DNA of 64,000 nucleotides from Talpa occidentalis (taxonomy: Eukaryota > Chordata > Mammalia > Eulipotyphla > Talpidae): assembly GCF_014898055.3 (NCBI RefSeq), contig NW_023601104.1:86163106-86227105 (forward strand), given 5' to 3'. Below the pieces are notes generated by a model. That model worked only from the letters and a program-made list of their open reading frames with translations. It was not told the DNA's origin and did not search any database. The stretch's first letter is position 1, and every line of letters begins with the position of its first letter. A program made the translations under genes and the position numbers. Positions 11,858 to 22,285 of the stretch are shown in pieces.

Positions 11858-12527
11858 TTTTATTATTTTATATATTTTTTACATCATTTTTCATTTTTGC
11901 ACAATGTATGCATTTTCAAAATCTTGGTTATAGTCCCCATACAATTCCCACCCCCTTTAGGCCTCCCTGGTGGCGCAAGGGGTTAAGCACCACACTATGA
12001 AGCAATTTGCAGCCTCTGTAGCACAAATTCGATACCTGGCTGGTCGGGGAGCTACTCACATGGAGCAGCAGACCTCTCCTGTCTCCCCCACTGCTCCCCT
12101 CAGCAGTGTATTTCAGTAAATCTGCCTGTTCTGTTCCCCACTCTGGTGAATCCTCACTCCCTGCCACATCTCTGGCCTATACCCCAGCTCTGTATGCATA
12201 AATAAATCTTTAGAAAAAAAAATTCCCACCCCTCTTGTTTTGATCCAACTCCCTCCCTCCTCAACCCCGTAGTTTGTCTCTGGTTTACAGTTGCTTATTG
12301 ATTTTGATTTTTACTTTAGTATAATTAGTCTTTTTCCTGGTCCCTTATTTAGGTTTTCTAAATTCCTGCTATGAGTGAGACCATCTGGTATTTTTCTTTT
12401 TCATTCTGGCTTATTTCACTGAGCATGCTCCCTTCCAGCTCCATCCATGTTGCTGCAAATTGCATGAGTTTATCTTTTTTCATCTCTTCTTTCTTCCATG
12501 TCTTGATCCTTGTTCCAAAATGCCCCT
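11858..12527 (-). mobile_element. Younger L1, 5'-truncated, carries a SINE
   Basis: Antisense copy of the L1 family seen at 55.8-58.2 kb. The minus-strand peptide within 12358-12527 reads [19 protein letters not shown], against [19 protein letters not shown] in the 57.9 kb copy. Its 3' UTR also matches (CCCCATACAATT and the pyrimidine-rich CTCCCTCCCTCC). A type B SINE (11959-12220) splits the 3' UTR. The copy is cut close to 12527, beside a short TG repeat. Confidence 0.88.
11959..12220 (+). mobile_element. tRNA-derived SINE (type B) inside L1
   Basis: Head GGCCTCCCTGGTGGCGCAAG with a good A box (TGGCGCAAGGGGTTAAG) and a B box at 12028 (AATTCGATACC). Target duplications AATTCCCACCCCCTTT (11943-11958) and AATTCCCACCCCTCTT (12221-12236) lie within the L1 3' UTR, so it inserted after the L1. 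Confidence 0.95.
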
Positions 12528-13061
12528 GATTTGTGTGTGTGTGGATATGGATGTGCTTATTTATATGTGGGTGTGGAATGGGTGCATATGGTTCTCCTTG
12601 AAAGAAGCAAGTACACAAAATTATAAAATAAATGAGATATGCCAAGCACTTCTGAATTAATCATAATTTTCCAAAATCCACGAGGAAGAGAAAGGACCAA
12701 GGTATCAATGGAAAGGCTAGTCAGAATTTAGAAGGGCAATGAAAACCATATAAATAGGATTCCATTTGACATTCTGCAAACTGCCAGAAGTAAAGTGTTT
12801 GGGCAATTAATTCACTGGTAATTCAGCATAACCTGGAATGACAGGGCTATAATTATTAGATTTTATTTTCACTCCTTCCAAAAAGAGGAGAAAAAGCTTT
12901 CCCAAAGAACACTGCTTTCCTACCTCAATCAACCTTTGAGAACACAGTTAAATCTCTTCAAAGAAATAAAATCATGTAAATTCACATGTAGAAGGAAAAC
13001 TAAGAATTGGATCAAGTGGTCACCAGGAACACTCGATACCTGTCAAGTTCCCTGATATAGA
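12528..13061. other. Gene-free, short TG repeat only
   Basis: Apart from the TGTGTGTGTG patch at 12531-12543 nothing recognisable is seen. Confidence 0.45.
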
Positions 13062-13690
13062 TATAGTCAGTTCTTGTCATTTACACAACTCATGTCCTAT
13101 AAAGTCACCACAAACACTGAATTAGCAAATATTAAATTATTGTTCCCAGGGGAAATCTAGGATTAGGATCCTACAAGCATTTATGTCACCTAATAACCTT
13201 GTTTCATGTGTATTTGTTTCATGTAAAGACACATTATTTAATGTATATTGTCAATTCCCTAATCTTGAACTCAGCCAACAGTGCAGTATTTCACACTTCA
13301 ACAAAGCTTACCCAGCATTCACATTTTCTCCACAAGGCACATCACAGTCTTCCTGAAATCAGAAAAACTAGACGGCACTTCAACTTTATATTTGAGAGTC
13401 ATTTTAAACAGAGAAATCACCAAAAAGTAAAAAAGTCCTAAAAAAAATGGCAAAAAATAAACCAGTTGTTTACAGTGTGAGAGCTGAAACAAGAAAGTAG
13501 CGTGTCACCTTGGTTGACCTCAGCTGGGATCACGTGTGCCAGATTATTCAAAACTTTCGCTACCCTGCCCATGCATGTTGGTGCATTACTAGGAAAGTAT
13601 CCCAAGTATTGATTTGGCTGTTACAAATAATTTCTAACTAGCACATGAGTTTGCAGATGTGGACTCTATGTATAATGAGGATTGACTATA
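13062..13690. mobile_element. Non-autonomous DNA transposon (Tigger-like)
   Basis: The ends form terminal inverted repeats: TATAGTCAGTTCTTGTCATT at the left, and the reverse complement of the right end is TATAGTCAATCCTCATTATA. Each is preceded by TA, as expected for TcMar elements that duplicate a TA target. The interior (AAGTCACCACAAACACTGAA, GGAAATCTAGGATTAGG, AACAAAGCTTACCCAGCA) matches my memory of a mammalian Tigger-type MER element. No transposase ORF remains, and the 80-codon ORF at 13199-13441 is incidental. Confidence 0.7.
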
Positions 13691-14455
13691 TTTATTTCCC
13701 TTAGAAACAGCATAAGCAGTAACAACACCTTAGGGATAACACAAAAAGATTAGCATTGCCAAAATACATAATATAAATACGTCTTAATTCTAAAGACCGC
13801 AGGCACAAATATCAAATACCATGAATTCTTTATGGGGAATGTCAAATTAGACAGTTCAGATGAAAGATTTGTGAATGGGGAAAATGTTGACTGCTTCATT
13901 ACCTGGCAGAGATTGTGTGCCACTGCGGCCATTCTTGATATCCAGGAAAGCTGGCATAATAATTGATTTCCCAGTTCTCTAAAACTAAGCACCTAAAATC
14001 CAATCTCAAGCAACCCTAAGGGCTTCTTGAAGTGTCCTTCCAAAAATCCTCAAAAATTCAGCACATTAACTTTGAGAATATTAAGTCTCTAGGAATAAAA
14101 CCCTATTGTACCATGAGTCTCTTAAAATAAGACTTGAATCAAGAAAATATAGTTGAGAAATTGCAAAAAGTATTAGCTACTTTGCACACTATAGAAAAAA
14201 ATGTGTTTCACTGGGAAACTACATATTGGCTACATACAAGGTTATCAGTCTCGTCTTTTATTGGTTTTTGAACATTTTGTAAGCCTACTGCATTGTAGGT
14301 AACTGAGAGATGTGAAAATTCTGTCCAGTCTGGTCAATTTAACTGATTCCTCTAATCTCCTAACCCCCAGGGGGAAAAGTAGATTTTGCTCCCACTGACA
14401 ATTCATTTCAACATTCGTTTGCTTATGAGATAAACCGAACCAGTTAAAATATCTG
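13691..14455. other. Gene-free, nothing recognised
   Basis: No protein signature in the 80-codon minus ORF (13750-13992). No named repeat. Confidence 0.45.
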
Positions 14456-14465
14456 CTTGGACTGT

Positions 14466-14487
14466 GGTTTTGTTTTGTTTTGTTTTT
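14466..14487. repeat. (TTTTG)n short repeat
   Basis: Four imperfect TTTTG units. Confidence 0.8.
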
Positions 14488-14534
14488 CTATTTTTCCCTC
14501 CACTGTCTTGGAAAACTGAGGTTCAGTACCTGGA

Positions 14535-15005
14535 AAACTGAGGTGGAAACTCACAAAAGACAGATTAGCAGGAGAAAAGGCACATGATTTTCATTAATAG
14601 TTAAGTGCACTGAAGCTCAAGAAAAGAAGTGAAATTCAAAGAAGCAGTTAAACTAAGGGACAAATATACCCTTTTAACAAAAGAAAGATTTGGGCTTCAA
14701 GGGGGGATAAGTCAAGGGGCAGTTACTAGGAAGCATCAAGATAACTAATGGAAGATGAAGACTCCCTCCAATAAGGTCTGTTGCGCAAATTTGCTCGAAT
14801 GTTGATTCTTAGTCTCCAGTGATGGGTATAACAGTGATTTTTTCTTGGGGTAGAGGGGAGAAGGAACCTTCACTAAAGGACATGTATGCTCTACTTAAAG
14901 GGGTACAGAGAACTCTTTCTGTTTCTGTTGATTCTCAGTTGTCTTCAGCTCAAAATAATCCCTATGTCAAAGTGGCAAATTTTTAAGTCACATATTCTGA
15001 TCCCC
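14535..15005. mobile_element. Unclassified mammalian interspersed repeat
   Basis: Contains AGACAGATTAGCAGGAGAAA, GGGGTAGAGGGGAGAAGGAA, CTACTTAAAGGGGTACAGAG and TTGTCTTCAGCTCAAAATAA. I recognise this as a dispersed mammalian repeat but cannot name the family. A related element seems to lie at 26.67-27.25 kb (shared ACAGATTA and TCAGCTCAA segments in the same order). Confidence 0.5.
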
Positions 15006-15019
15006 CTTTACCTTGTATG

Positions 15020-16320
15020 TAAGTAAAACAGGACAGCCACATGCAAAATATGAAACTGGATCACTGCATAACTCCATATATAAAAATTAATTCAAAACAG
15101 ATTAAAGACTTGGATAAAGCGTAAAACCATAAAATGCTTAAAAGAAAACATAGATGATATATTTCTAGACATCAACCACAGAGAGATATTTGGGGATGCA
15201 ACTCTAATAGCAAGGGAAACAAAAATAAAAATGAACAAATAGGACTATATAAAACTACAAAGCTTTTGTACAGCAAATTAAGCCACCACAAAAACAAAAA
15301 GACAACCTACAGACTAGGAGAAGATATTTGCATTAGCAACATCCAACAAGGGGTTAATTTCCAAAATATAAAAAGAACTCATGTAACTCAACAACGAAAA
15401 AGCAAAGATCCCAATCAAAAAACAGGCAAAATACCTAAATAGATAGTTCTCCAAAGAAAACATTCAGGGGCCTCCCTGCTGGCACAAGGGGTTAAGTCTC
15501 AGCACTATGAAGCTATCTCCAGCCACTGCAAGTTCAATCCCCGGCCAGGGAGCTAACCCACATGGCACAGCAGACCTCTCCTGTCTCACCCACTGCTCCC
15601 CTCAGCAGCATATTTCAGTCAGTCTGCCTGTTCTGCTCCCCACTCTGTCTCTGGTGAGTCTTCTCACCCCCCACACCTCTGGTCTGCACCCCAGTTCTTG
15701 TATGCATAAATAAATCTTTAAAAATAAAAGACATTCAGATGACCTACAGGCATATGAAAAAATACTCAATACCACTTACTATATGGGAAATACAACTCGA
15801 AACCATGAGATATCTTCTCACTCCTGTGAAAATGACCTATAGCAAAAATACTGGAAACAATAAAAGTTGGTGTGGACCTGGAGGAAAGGGAACCCTCACC
15901 CACTGTTGGTGAGAATGTAACTTGTTGCAGTCCCTGTGCAAACTGGTAGGGAGATTCCTCAAAAAAAAAAAAAATGAAACTGGACCTACTAAGTGATCCA
16001 GCAATACTTAAAGAATATTAAAACACTAGTATTTATGTATTCCTATATTCATAACATCATTATTCATGATAGCCAAGTCACAGAACCATCCTAAATGCCC
16101 ATCATCAGATGAATGAATAAAGAAATTGTAGAATATATACTCAATGGAATATTACTCAACTAACAGAAAAAAATGAAATACTGTCTTTTGGGACAAAATG
16201 GATGACTCTCCAGGCAATTATGCTGGGTGAAATAAGTCAGAAAGTGAAAGATAGTTACTGGATGGCTTCACCTTTTTGAAATATAAATAATAAAGTAAAC
16301 AAGCTGGAAAAAACAAAAAT
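15020..16320 (+). mobile_element. Old L1 ORF2 3' half, carries a SINE
   Basis: Sense L1 read across several frames: the ORF2 C-terminal third (TTCAAAACAGATTAAAGACT, AAGCTTTTGTACAGCAAATT, then after the SINE TGGGAAATACAACTCGAAAC, CACTGTTGGTGAGAATGTAA and ATGGAATATTACTCAACTAA). It is riddled with stops, so non-coding. A 14-base A-run at 15961-15974 lies inside. The right limit, where recognisable 3' sequence fades, is approximate. Confidence 0.88.
15468..15727 (+). mobile_element. tRNA-derived SINE (type B) inside L1
   Basis: Head GGGCCTCCCTGCTGGCACAAG and tail TATGCATAAATAAATCTTTA. Target duplication ACATTCAG at 15460-15467 and 15731-15738, with further A-rich match. It interrupts the L1 at the ORF2 part coding for 'FSKE-xxQM'. 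Confidence 0.93.
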
Positions 16321-16329
16321 AATTCTTAG

Positions 16330-17050
16330 TCAGTGAAATATATAATGACTACTAGAGGGGCAGGAAGAAGAGAGCAGAAATTGAAACAGTGTAATCCCAT
16401 AAAGGGGAGGTTCCAGGTTCCATCCCCACTCAAGGAAGGGTGAGCTGAAGAGCAAGGTGAAGTTACAAATTCTTGAAAGAGGAACGAGGGAGAAGACTTG
16501 GAGGATGCACCGGGAGCACAGAGACATGTAAAGAAGCCACCCTTGCTTCATTGCCTTGGACCAGGGATGTGGGGACATGGAAGGAGACACTTGACAAAGA
16601 CATGGTGGGAGAGGCTTATAATAGCAGCTTTTATCTTGACGTGTACTTTGATTTTGCTCCTTTCCTTCCAGTCTTGTTTTGTGCCTTCTGTCCCTTTGCT
16701 ATGGTTCCCTGCTTTAGACTTGTGGCAAGCTTTTGGGCCTAATTGTTCTGGCTTTGGGCCTATCCTGTTTTGCTGGGCATTTACCCATCAGGGAATGGGT
16801 AAGTTTGGGTGATTTACTGTAAACTATTATCCTTTTTCTCTTCTCTCTATTGGACTTTCTAAGAAAGTTCTTTTCTAACTGAAGATCTTACGCACTAGAG
16901 TATGCTTTGTCTTTACGCAACAGATGGCAGAACCTATTTAGAGCATTCAGGTTTGGGGGGTCTGGGTGCCCCTCCTTCTGCCCATTAACAAACAAAGGGG
17001 AGAGGCAGTGATTGGGTATTGACACTAGTGCTTTGGTGGATGGTGAGTGA
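16330..17050. other. Unassigned, possibly LTR-element material
   Basis: Holds a 104-codon ORF (16498-16812, plus) with a hydrophobic middle (LIIAAFILTCTLILLLSF), overlapped by an 89-codon ORF in another frame. The sequence is less AT-rich than its surroundings. A GGTTTGGGGGGTCTGGGTGC string at 16950 faintly recalls the segment next to a retrovirus-like primer-binding site. I do not recognise the family, and a chance ORF is quite possible. Confidence 0.25.
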
Positions 17051-17640
17051 ACCCTGTGTACAGATCAAGGCATAAAGTTGTATTCCCAAAATTATACAGT
17101 TGTATAAACAATTGGCACATAAAATTGGGTGGAAAAGTAAAATAAAATATTTATGCATGTTCATTTTAAAAGTCTATATAATTGACATCACGTTACCTTC
17201 TAAAGAGCTGTTCATTGTTCTCTGTGGAAGGAAAATGAGAAGCTGGAAGTCAGATGGTTGCCAAGGCCTACATATCAGAGTTCAGAAACTGCTTACAAAG
17301 TAAAATTTTGGAGGGGAGTGAGAGGAAAGGACACTCTCCAAATCACTGCTCTGTGCCCTGAGTGGGATAAATGAAGGGAGGTAGCTTAACCAGATTAGTA
17401 AAGGGCTATGAACAACTTCCTCAAAGATTTTGCAAATCTTGGGTGACTCTCAAGTGTGGTGTAGGAACCCAAGCAGCTTTCCAAGATGGCGCTTAGAAAA
17501 TAATGCTGAGAAATTAGCTTGCTGAAGGACAAAAGAGACCCTGTAGACTATTTAAATTGACCACAGCCTCAGACATCATCTAAAGGTGGTTACTAGCCAC
17601 CAAATACCCTACTTTCAAGAAATACTGCTATATGGCTTCC
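17051..17640. other. Gene-free, nothing recognised
   Basis: A 67-codon ORF at 17100-17303 has no motif. No named repeat. Confidence 0.4.
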
Positions 17641-17649
17641 TTTTGAAAG

Positions 17650-17780
17650 GATATGTGTGTGTATGTGTGCCTGGGTGTGTGCACCTCAATATGGGGGACA
17701 GGTGAAGGGAGAGAGGAGGAAGGAGGAGAGAGGAGAGAGGAGGGGAGAGGGAAGCTTGGGGAGGGAGACCAGGACTCTGG
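17650..17780. repeat. GT-rich then GA-rich low-complexity tract
   Basis: Degenerate GTGTGT sequence (17652-17685) is followed by a purine-rich GGAGGA/GAGAGG tract (17700-17770). The overlapping ORFs here encode only low-complexity E/G/R or P/S/L strings and are artefacts. Confidence 0.85.
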
Positions 17781-18045
17781 AAAATCTGAGGGATGTTCTC
17801 AAGCTCATCATCATACGTTCTACATCTTTCTACTTCCATACTTGGAGATATTTACTCACTACTTAGCATCTCAGCCCAACCTTCAGAGTACCAGCCATGC
17901 AGCTCTTCAGACCTAAAGAAAGAGATTCTTAAATATTCCAGTCTATTATGTCTGGGTTCAGACTCAACCATTTTTATAGTTCAGCCAACACAGATAGGAT
18001 GTTTCATTTCCAACAGCTGAGCTTATTTCCAAGTCTCACTCCCTT

Positions 18046-18110
18046 GTAAATATCATATCACATATATGATATGCGATATGATCGGATATGCTATGCAATA
18101 TATGGCGCAC
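18046..18110. repeat. AT-rich palindromic cluster
   Basis: ATATCATAT (18050-18058) and its reverse complement ATATGATAT (18064-18072) form a short hairpin, followed by further GATATG variants. Probably a decayed AT microsatellite. Confidence 0.6.
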
Positions 18111-18599
18111 CTTTATTCATTAGGGTCAGCTACTATTCAGTTTCCACCTTTCTACTTGTATCCAGATCTCCTCTATGGGAAAACTCTTTCTTGTGAGTAT
18201 TCTTGGTGGGGAGCACTGTCCACCTTCTACCTCATAACCCAAAGCATAACCAGTGACATGGGTACATGACTTAGTCTCAGTCAAACAGATATACTACATG
18301 CATTTCCTTCGGAAAATATTCAACTCTACAGTATAAGTATGTGTAGTTTATAAAACATAGAACTTTTTAAGGTGTTTTCAGTATAGGTAAGCAGATAGCA
18401 AGCAAATGGTTGGATGTGAACATAACTTCTATCATGTGCTAAGATAAGAAGGTATTATAGCAAGTCTATCACCGTGCATCAAAACAGAGAGGAACACATA
18501 TAAAATGAAATACACAGGAGGCACTAGATATTTAGAATACAGTAATGGCATATTTATTAGCACTTAATTTATAAGACTTTCATTCCATACTCATTGGTG

Positions 18600-19190
18600 A
18601 CACCCATTCTGGCTTCACAGGTCCTCTGCCCAAGAAAAACAAATAAAACCCAAGGCTGTTCTTCAAGTTAATTGGCAGGTTCCAGCTGCTGGCTAGTTGT
18701 CCCTACATATGTCCAATAGAGCAAAGGCGGGGCATTGTACAAGGCACAACTATCTGTAACCTCATTTGCTCAAACCTCAGTTTTGTTCCTTGTAATTGTA
18801 CCTCTGTAGAGAAGACTGATGTGGCACAGAAAGGCCAGACATAGAGCATTGCACAGCCTAAGCTTCAGACTGAGTGCCCCTTCCATTCCACATGCACCTA
18901 AATGGGTTAATGTACCCTTCCTCTCTCCTTTGCTTCTCACTGTGTATTTTAATTTGGTTTAATAAATCATGTCATTTGAGTAGCTTACTTTGGTCTGAGT
19001 CTTTCTGTTCCAGGACCCCTGGGATAGCCTCCCTGGGAGTCATTTGGAAGCTATCACTGGCTCAAGGTAACTCACCTCGGGGACCCTGAGTCAAGAGTGA
19101 GTGATGCGAGGGTGCGCTGCAGGCTGTGCTTGTGTTGGAAACTTGTCTGTAGTGTCTGCCCTGTAGCCTCTTAGAGTTCTCCTGACTCCA
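18600..19190 (+). mobile_element. Candidate ancient LTR (ERV1-like)
   Basis: AATAAATCATGTCATTTGAG (polyadenylation signal) is followed by TTTGGTCTGAGTCTTTCTGT and GGACCCCTGGGATAG, the usual R/U5 style of class I LTRs. The upstream part is GC-richer than its surroundings. I cannot define TG...CA ends or a duplication, so the assignment is tentative. Confidence 0.35.
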
Positions 19191-19194
19191 ATAT

Positions 19195-20825
19195 ATTTTT
19201 TCTTTCTCTTTTATTGTGAAAGATGACATCCATAAGGAAAGTATATAAAGTATGTGTAAAATTTGGCAAATAATTATAATAGAAACAACTATGCAACTTC
19301 ACCAGCAGGTAGGGAAATTAAAACCAGATGTAGGAGTTAAATTTGACCAAGACTAACTCTCCTGTAAGTTGGCCTCGGAGAAAAAATTTGGTTTCCTGCA
19401 ATGCTCCACAGAAAAGGGCTACGGGTCTGGTGTTAAAGCAATCAATCTTGGTCAACTGTAAGACTTGGATCACAGCCTTTGGACTGTCCCAGGAGAAGGG
19501 GAATGTTGATTTGGCAGTCCTATCACTTACCAGCTATGTCACAGAGCGACAACTACCTGGCTTAGACACCAGCCTTGGGCTGGAAGGCCTGGTGCTACCT
19601 CCAACACAAAGTCCAAGCAGGTGGGGTAGGGCTGGAGCCAAGCTTCTGTCATTGCAGTTAAAAGGGCCCCACAGCCCAATGGGTGCAATCCGTTTCCAAA
19701 GCCTGTTAGAACATAAAATCTATATGCTACCCAGGGACCCACATGTTGAGTCGCTGATACTGCCTGTGTGAGTGTCCCCTTATGAACCCCACTCCAGCAG
19801 GGATGGTATATGGCATGCCTCGGAACTTGTCCTCATTTGCATGATGCAAACACCCCCTTATCCCAAGCCCAACCCAAGAACCCATCCCCAAACATAATCC
19901 TCTCCCACTTTCCTAGAGATAACTATTGTCCTGTCTTTTTTTTGATAACTCTTTTTTTTTTTAATTTACTACCTAGAGATTCATTACTAAATAATTGTTT
20001 AGTTTGCCTCTTTGCCGATTTTGGAATTTAATCTAATCAATGAGATTTATTTAGTTTGTCATGTGTTGATAATAGTATATTCATTTTTGTTACTGTGGAT
20101 TTATTTAAAAGGTCCACTCTATTACAAATGAACATCTAGAAGTTAAATTGCTGGATAATTAGGAGTGCTGGCACTCAGTTTTGAGGAGATAATGGTAAAG
20201 AGTTTTTCATAAAGTTTGCACCAATTTATACTCCTGCAGTGGATGAAAATCCACTTGTTCCACATCCTCACCTATATTGGTACTGTCTGATTTTTTAAAA
20301 ATATTGAAATTCTTATTTTTAGTGCCTGCCAATGTGTTGTGCGTGCAATGATACATCATGTGGTTTTGTTTTACATTTTCCTTATTTCTAGTGAGACAGA
20401 GTGCCTTTTCATATACTTATTAGCCCTTTTAATTTCCTCTTTTGTGAAATGCCCATTCCAGATCTGTGTACAAATTACTATTGTTTCTTACTCATGTTTC
20501 ATATTCATAAGAGCTCTTAATATATTTTGGATCTACAAGTTCAGTAGTTGAGTGTCACATATATTATTGCCTGCTACATAGTTTATCTTTTCACTCATTT
20601 TAAGGTGTCTTTGGATGGTGTCTTAATTCTAATGGAGTAGAAAAGTGATATTTTCCTTTATGGATATTATTTTTTGTGTCTTGAAAGAAAATCCCTCACA
20701 ACTTTCAATTCATGAAGATATTTCTCTATCCTATCTTCTAAAGAGTTTTATAGTTTTACCCTTCACATTTAGGTCTTTAAGACACTGGGAACTGACTAGT
20801 TGGTGGATGTTCCTATTTTTTTTCT
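19195..20825 (-). mobile_element. Old L1, interrupted
   Basis: Antisense L1. The left end TTTTTTCTTTCTCTTTTATTG is followed by AACAACTATGCAACTTCACC (3' UTR part). After a foreign block at about 19335-19800, text typical of the ORF2 C-terminus resumes: AGAAGTTAAATTGCTGGATA, CCACTTGTTCCACATCCTCA, ATGTGGTTTTGTTTTACATT and ATATTTTGGATCTACAAGTT. Highly decayed. Confidence 0.7.
19335..19800. other. Unassigned GC-richer block within old L1
   Basis: Contains a 142-codon plus-strand ORF (19343-19771) and an opposing 67-codon ORF. No conserved domain, signal peptide or membrane segment is apparent, and no family is recognised. It separates two parts of an old L1 and so may be an inserted, unnamed repeat. 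Confidence 0.35.
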
Positions 20826-22100
20826 AAGCCAGGTCCTCCAACTTCCAATCAATTTTGCAAATCCCCAATCACCTTATAATAAATCCTGTTTTTGCTTTAG
20901 ATAGCCAGCATAAGTTTCTGCTGCTTTCAGTCAAGGGCTCTGGCTGATAAAATGGACTACTACTGCCTTGGCTCCCATTCCTGGAACCCTGCCTCTTAAC
21001 CCCAGCCCAGTTCTGTGCCCTGTGACTAAATGCAGACTGCTTTTTGTCCGTGGTTTGGACTTTACCCAAAGATTGCCATACTCCATATCTTTCACCTTAC
21101 CCAGCAGACTACTTCATATTTCAGAGACTGCATTTGGATGGGTTCCACCAGCTCCTGTCCCTTTGCCCAGTTCCACTGTAAGTAAAAAACCATGCTCCAC
21201 TGATTCTCAAGATATGACATGAAACTGTAAGCCAGCCCTTAGACACCCAGCTGGAAGAGCGAGAGGCCCACAGAAAGAGGGTTAGAGTGATAACATTCAT
21301 AAGCCATTGCCAATTGACGTCATTTGCTAAGCCTGACAAGTGAAAGCAGGCTTAACTCCCAGTTGGGGATTTCAGATCTTATTGCCATTCTTTGTCTCTC
21401 CTATCAGGAGACCATGCAGGAAGATTCACACTTTATTTCCTTCCAAGTGGTTTATTGATTTGTGGATTCAGTGAAATGTGCATCAATTGAACTAACTATT
21501 CCCTTTAAGTAAGGAAGGGAGTGGGGATTCACACTGTGCTGAAATTAACAAGCACAACAGAACTGCTTCTTAGAGTTCAACCACAACACAAAGGATCCAC
21601 ACAGTGTGAGGGTAATCTGGAGATTAAATAGCTCTACTTCATCCTGAGGATCAAACACTAGCGTGCTCTTATTTCTACCTTCTTTGACTTCCTCTTCCCT
21701 TCCCCAGATACACACTCTTCAAAGAGATTATGTACACTATTTAAAAGAAATAGATATTTTCCCCCATTCTTACACATTCTCTTTTATATCTCTAGGTTTT
21801 ATTTTCCTCACTATTTCTTATATGTATAGCAAACTTTGGAGCCTTCCTTCCTAGATTCAACTTCACATCTTCCCTGATCCAGTCGCAATGGAAATAGCAG
21901 CTAAGACAAGACAGGATGGCAAACACGCCATATTCTATTAGTGGTTTTTCCTTATCAAAAATATAAACACTGTCCCTATACAAAAAACATGATTCCACTG
22001 ACGAGGTAGGTTGCTTTTTTTTCTTGATAATGAATAGATGTCTTCCCATTTCAACTGGTTTACTTTGGACTAATCTATAGTTACAATTCTAGGCAATTTT
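20826..22100. other. Gene-free; possible old repeat at 20.88-21.35 kb
   Basis: TTTGCTTTAGATAGCCAGCA, then TTTCTGCTGCTTTCAGTCAA, recalls the end of a mammalian LTR or MER repeat, but I cannot name it. The remainder is unrecognised. Confidence 0.3.
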
Positions 22101-22104
22101 GCAA

Positions 22105-22285
22105 CTTTTAAAGACTTCAAAGCCTTTTGAAAAAAATCACCTCATTTCATCACAAAACTGCTAATGAGGTAGGTAAGATCTATAGCATTACCTTTAGTTT
22201 CTTGAGAAAAAGAATGATCACAAATAGAACCAGGATCCAATCCTGGTTATTATGACCTCTTTCCAAGACAACTGCTCTTGCCAAC
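22105..22285 (-). mobile_element. MIR fragment
   Basis: CTCATTTCATCACAAAACTG followed by TAATGAGGTAGGTAAGATCT and later AACCAGGATCCAATCCTGGT follows the antisense MIR order (CTCATTTAATCCTCAC, ATGAGGTAGGTA, ACCCAGG). Confidence 0.75.

Noticed and set aside
17653..17916. E/G/R-rich ORFs (69-87 codons)
   Set aside because: They are produced by the GT and GA low-complexity tract.
19343..19771. 142-codon ORF as a host gene exon
   Set aside because: No domain, no convincing splice-site context, and it sits between two parts of an old L1. Kept only as an unassigned block.
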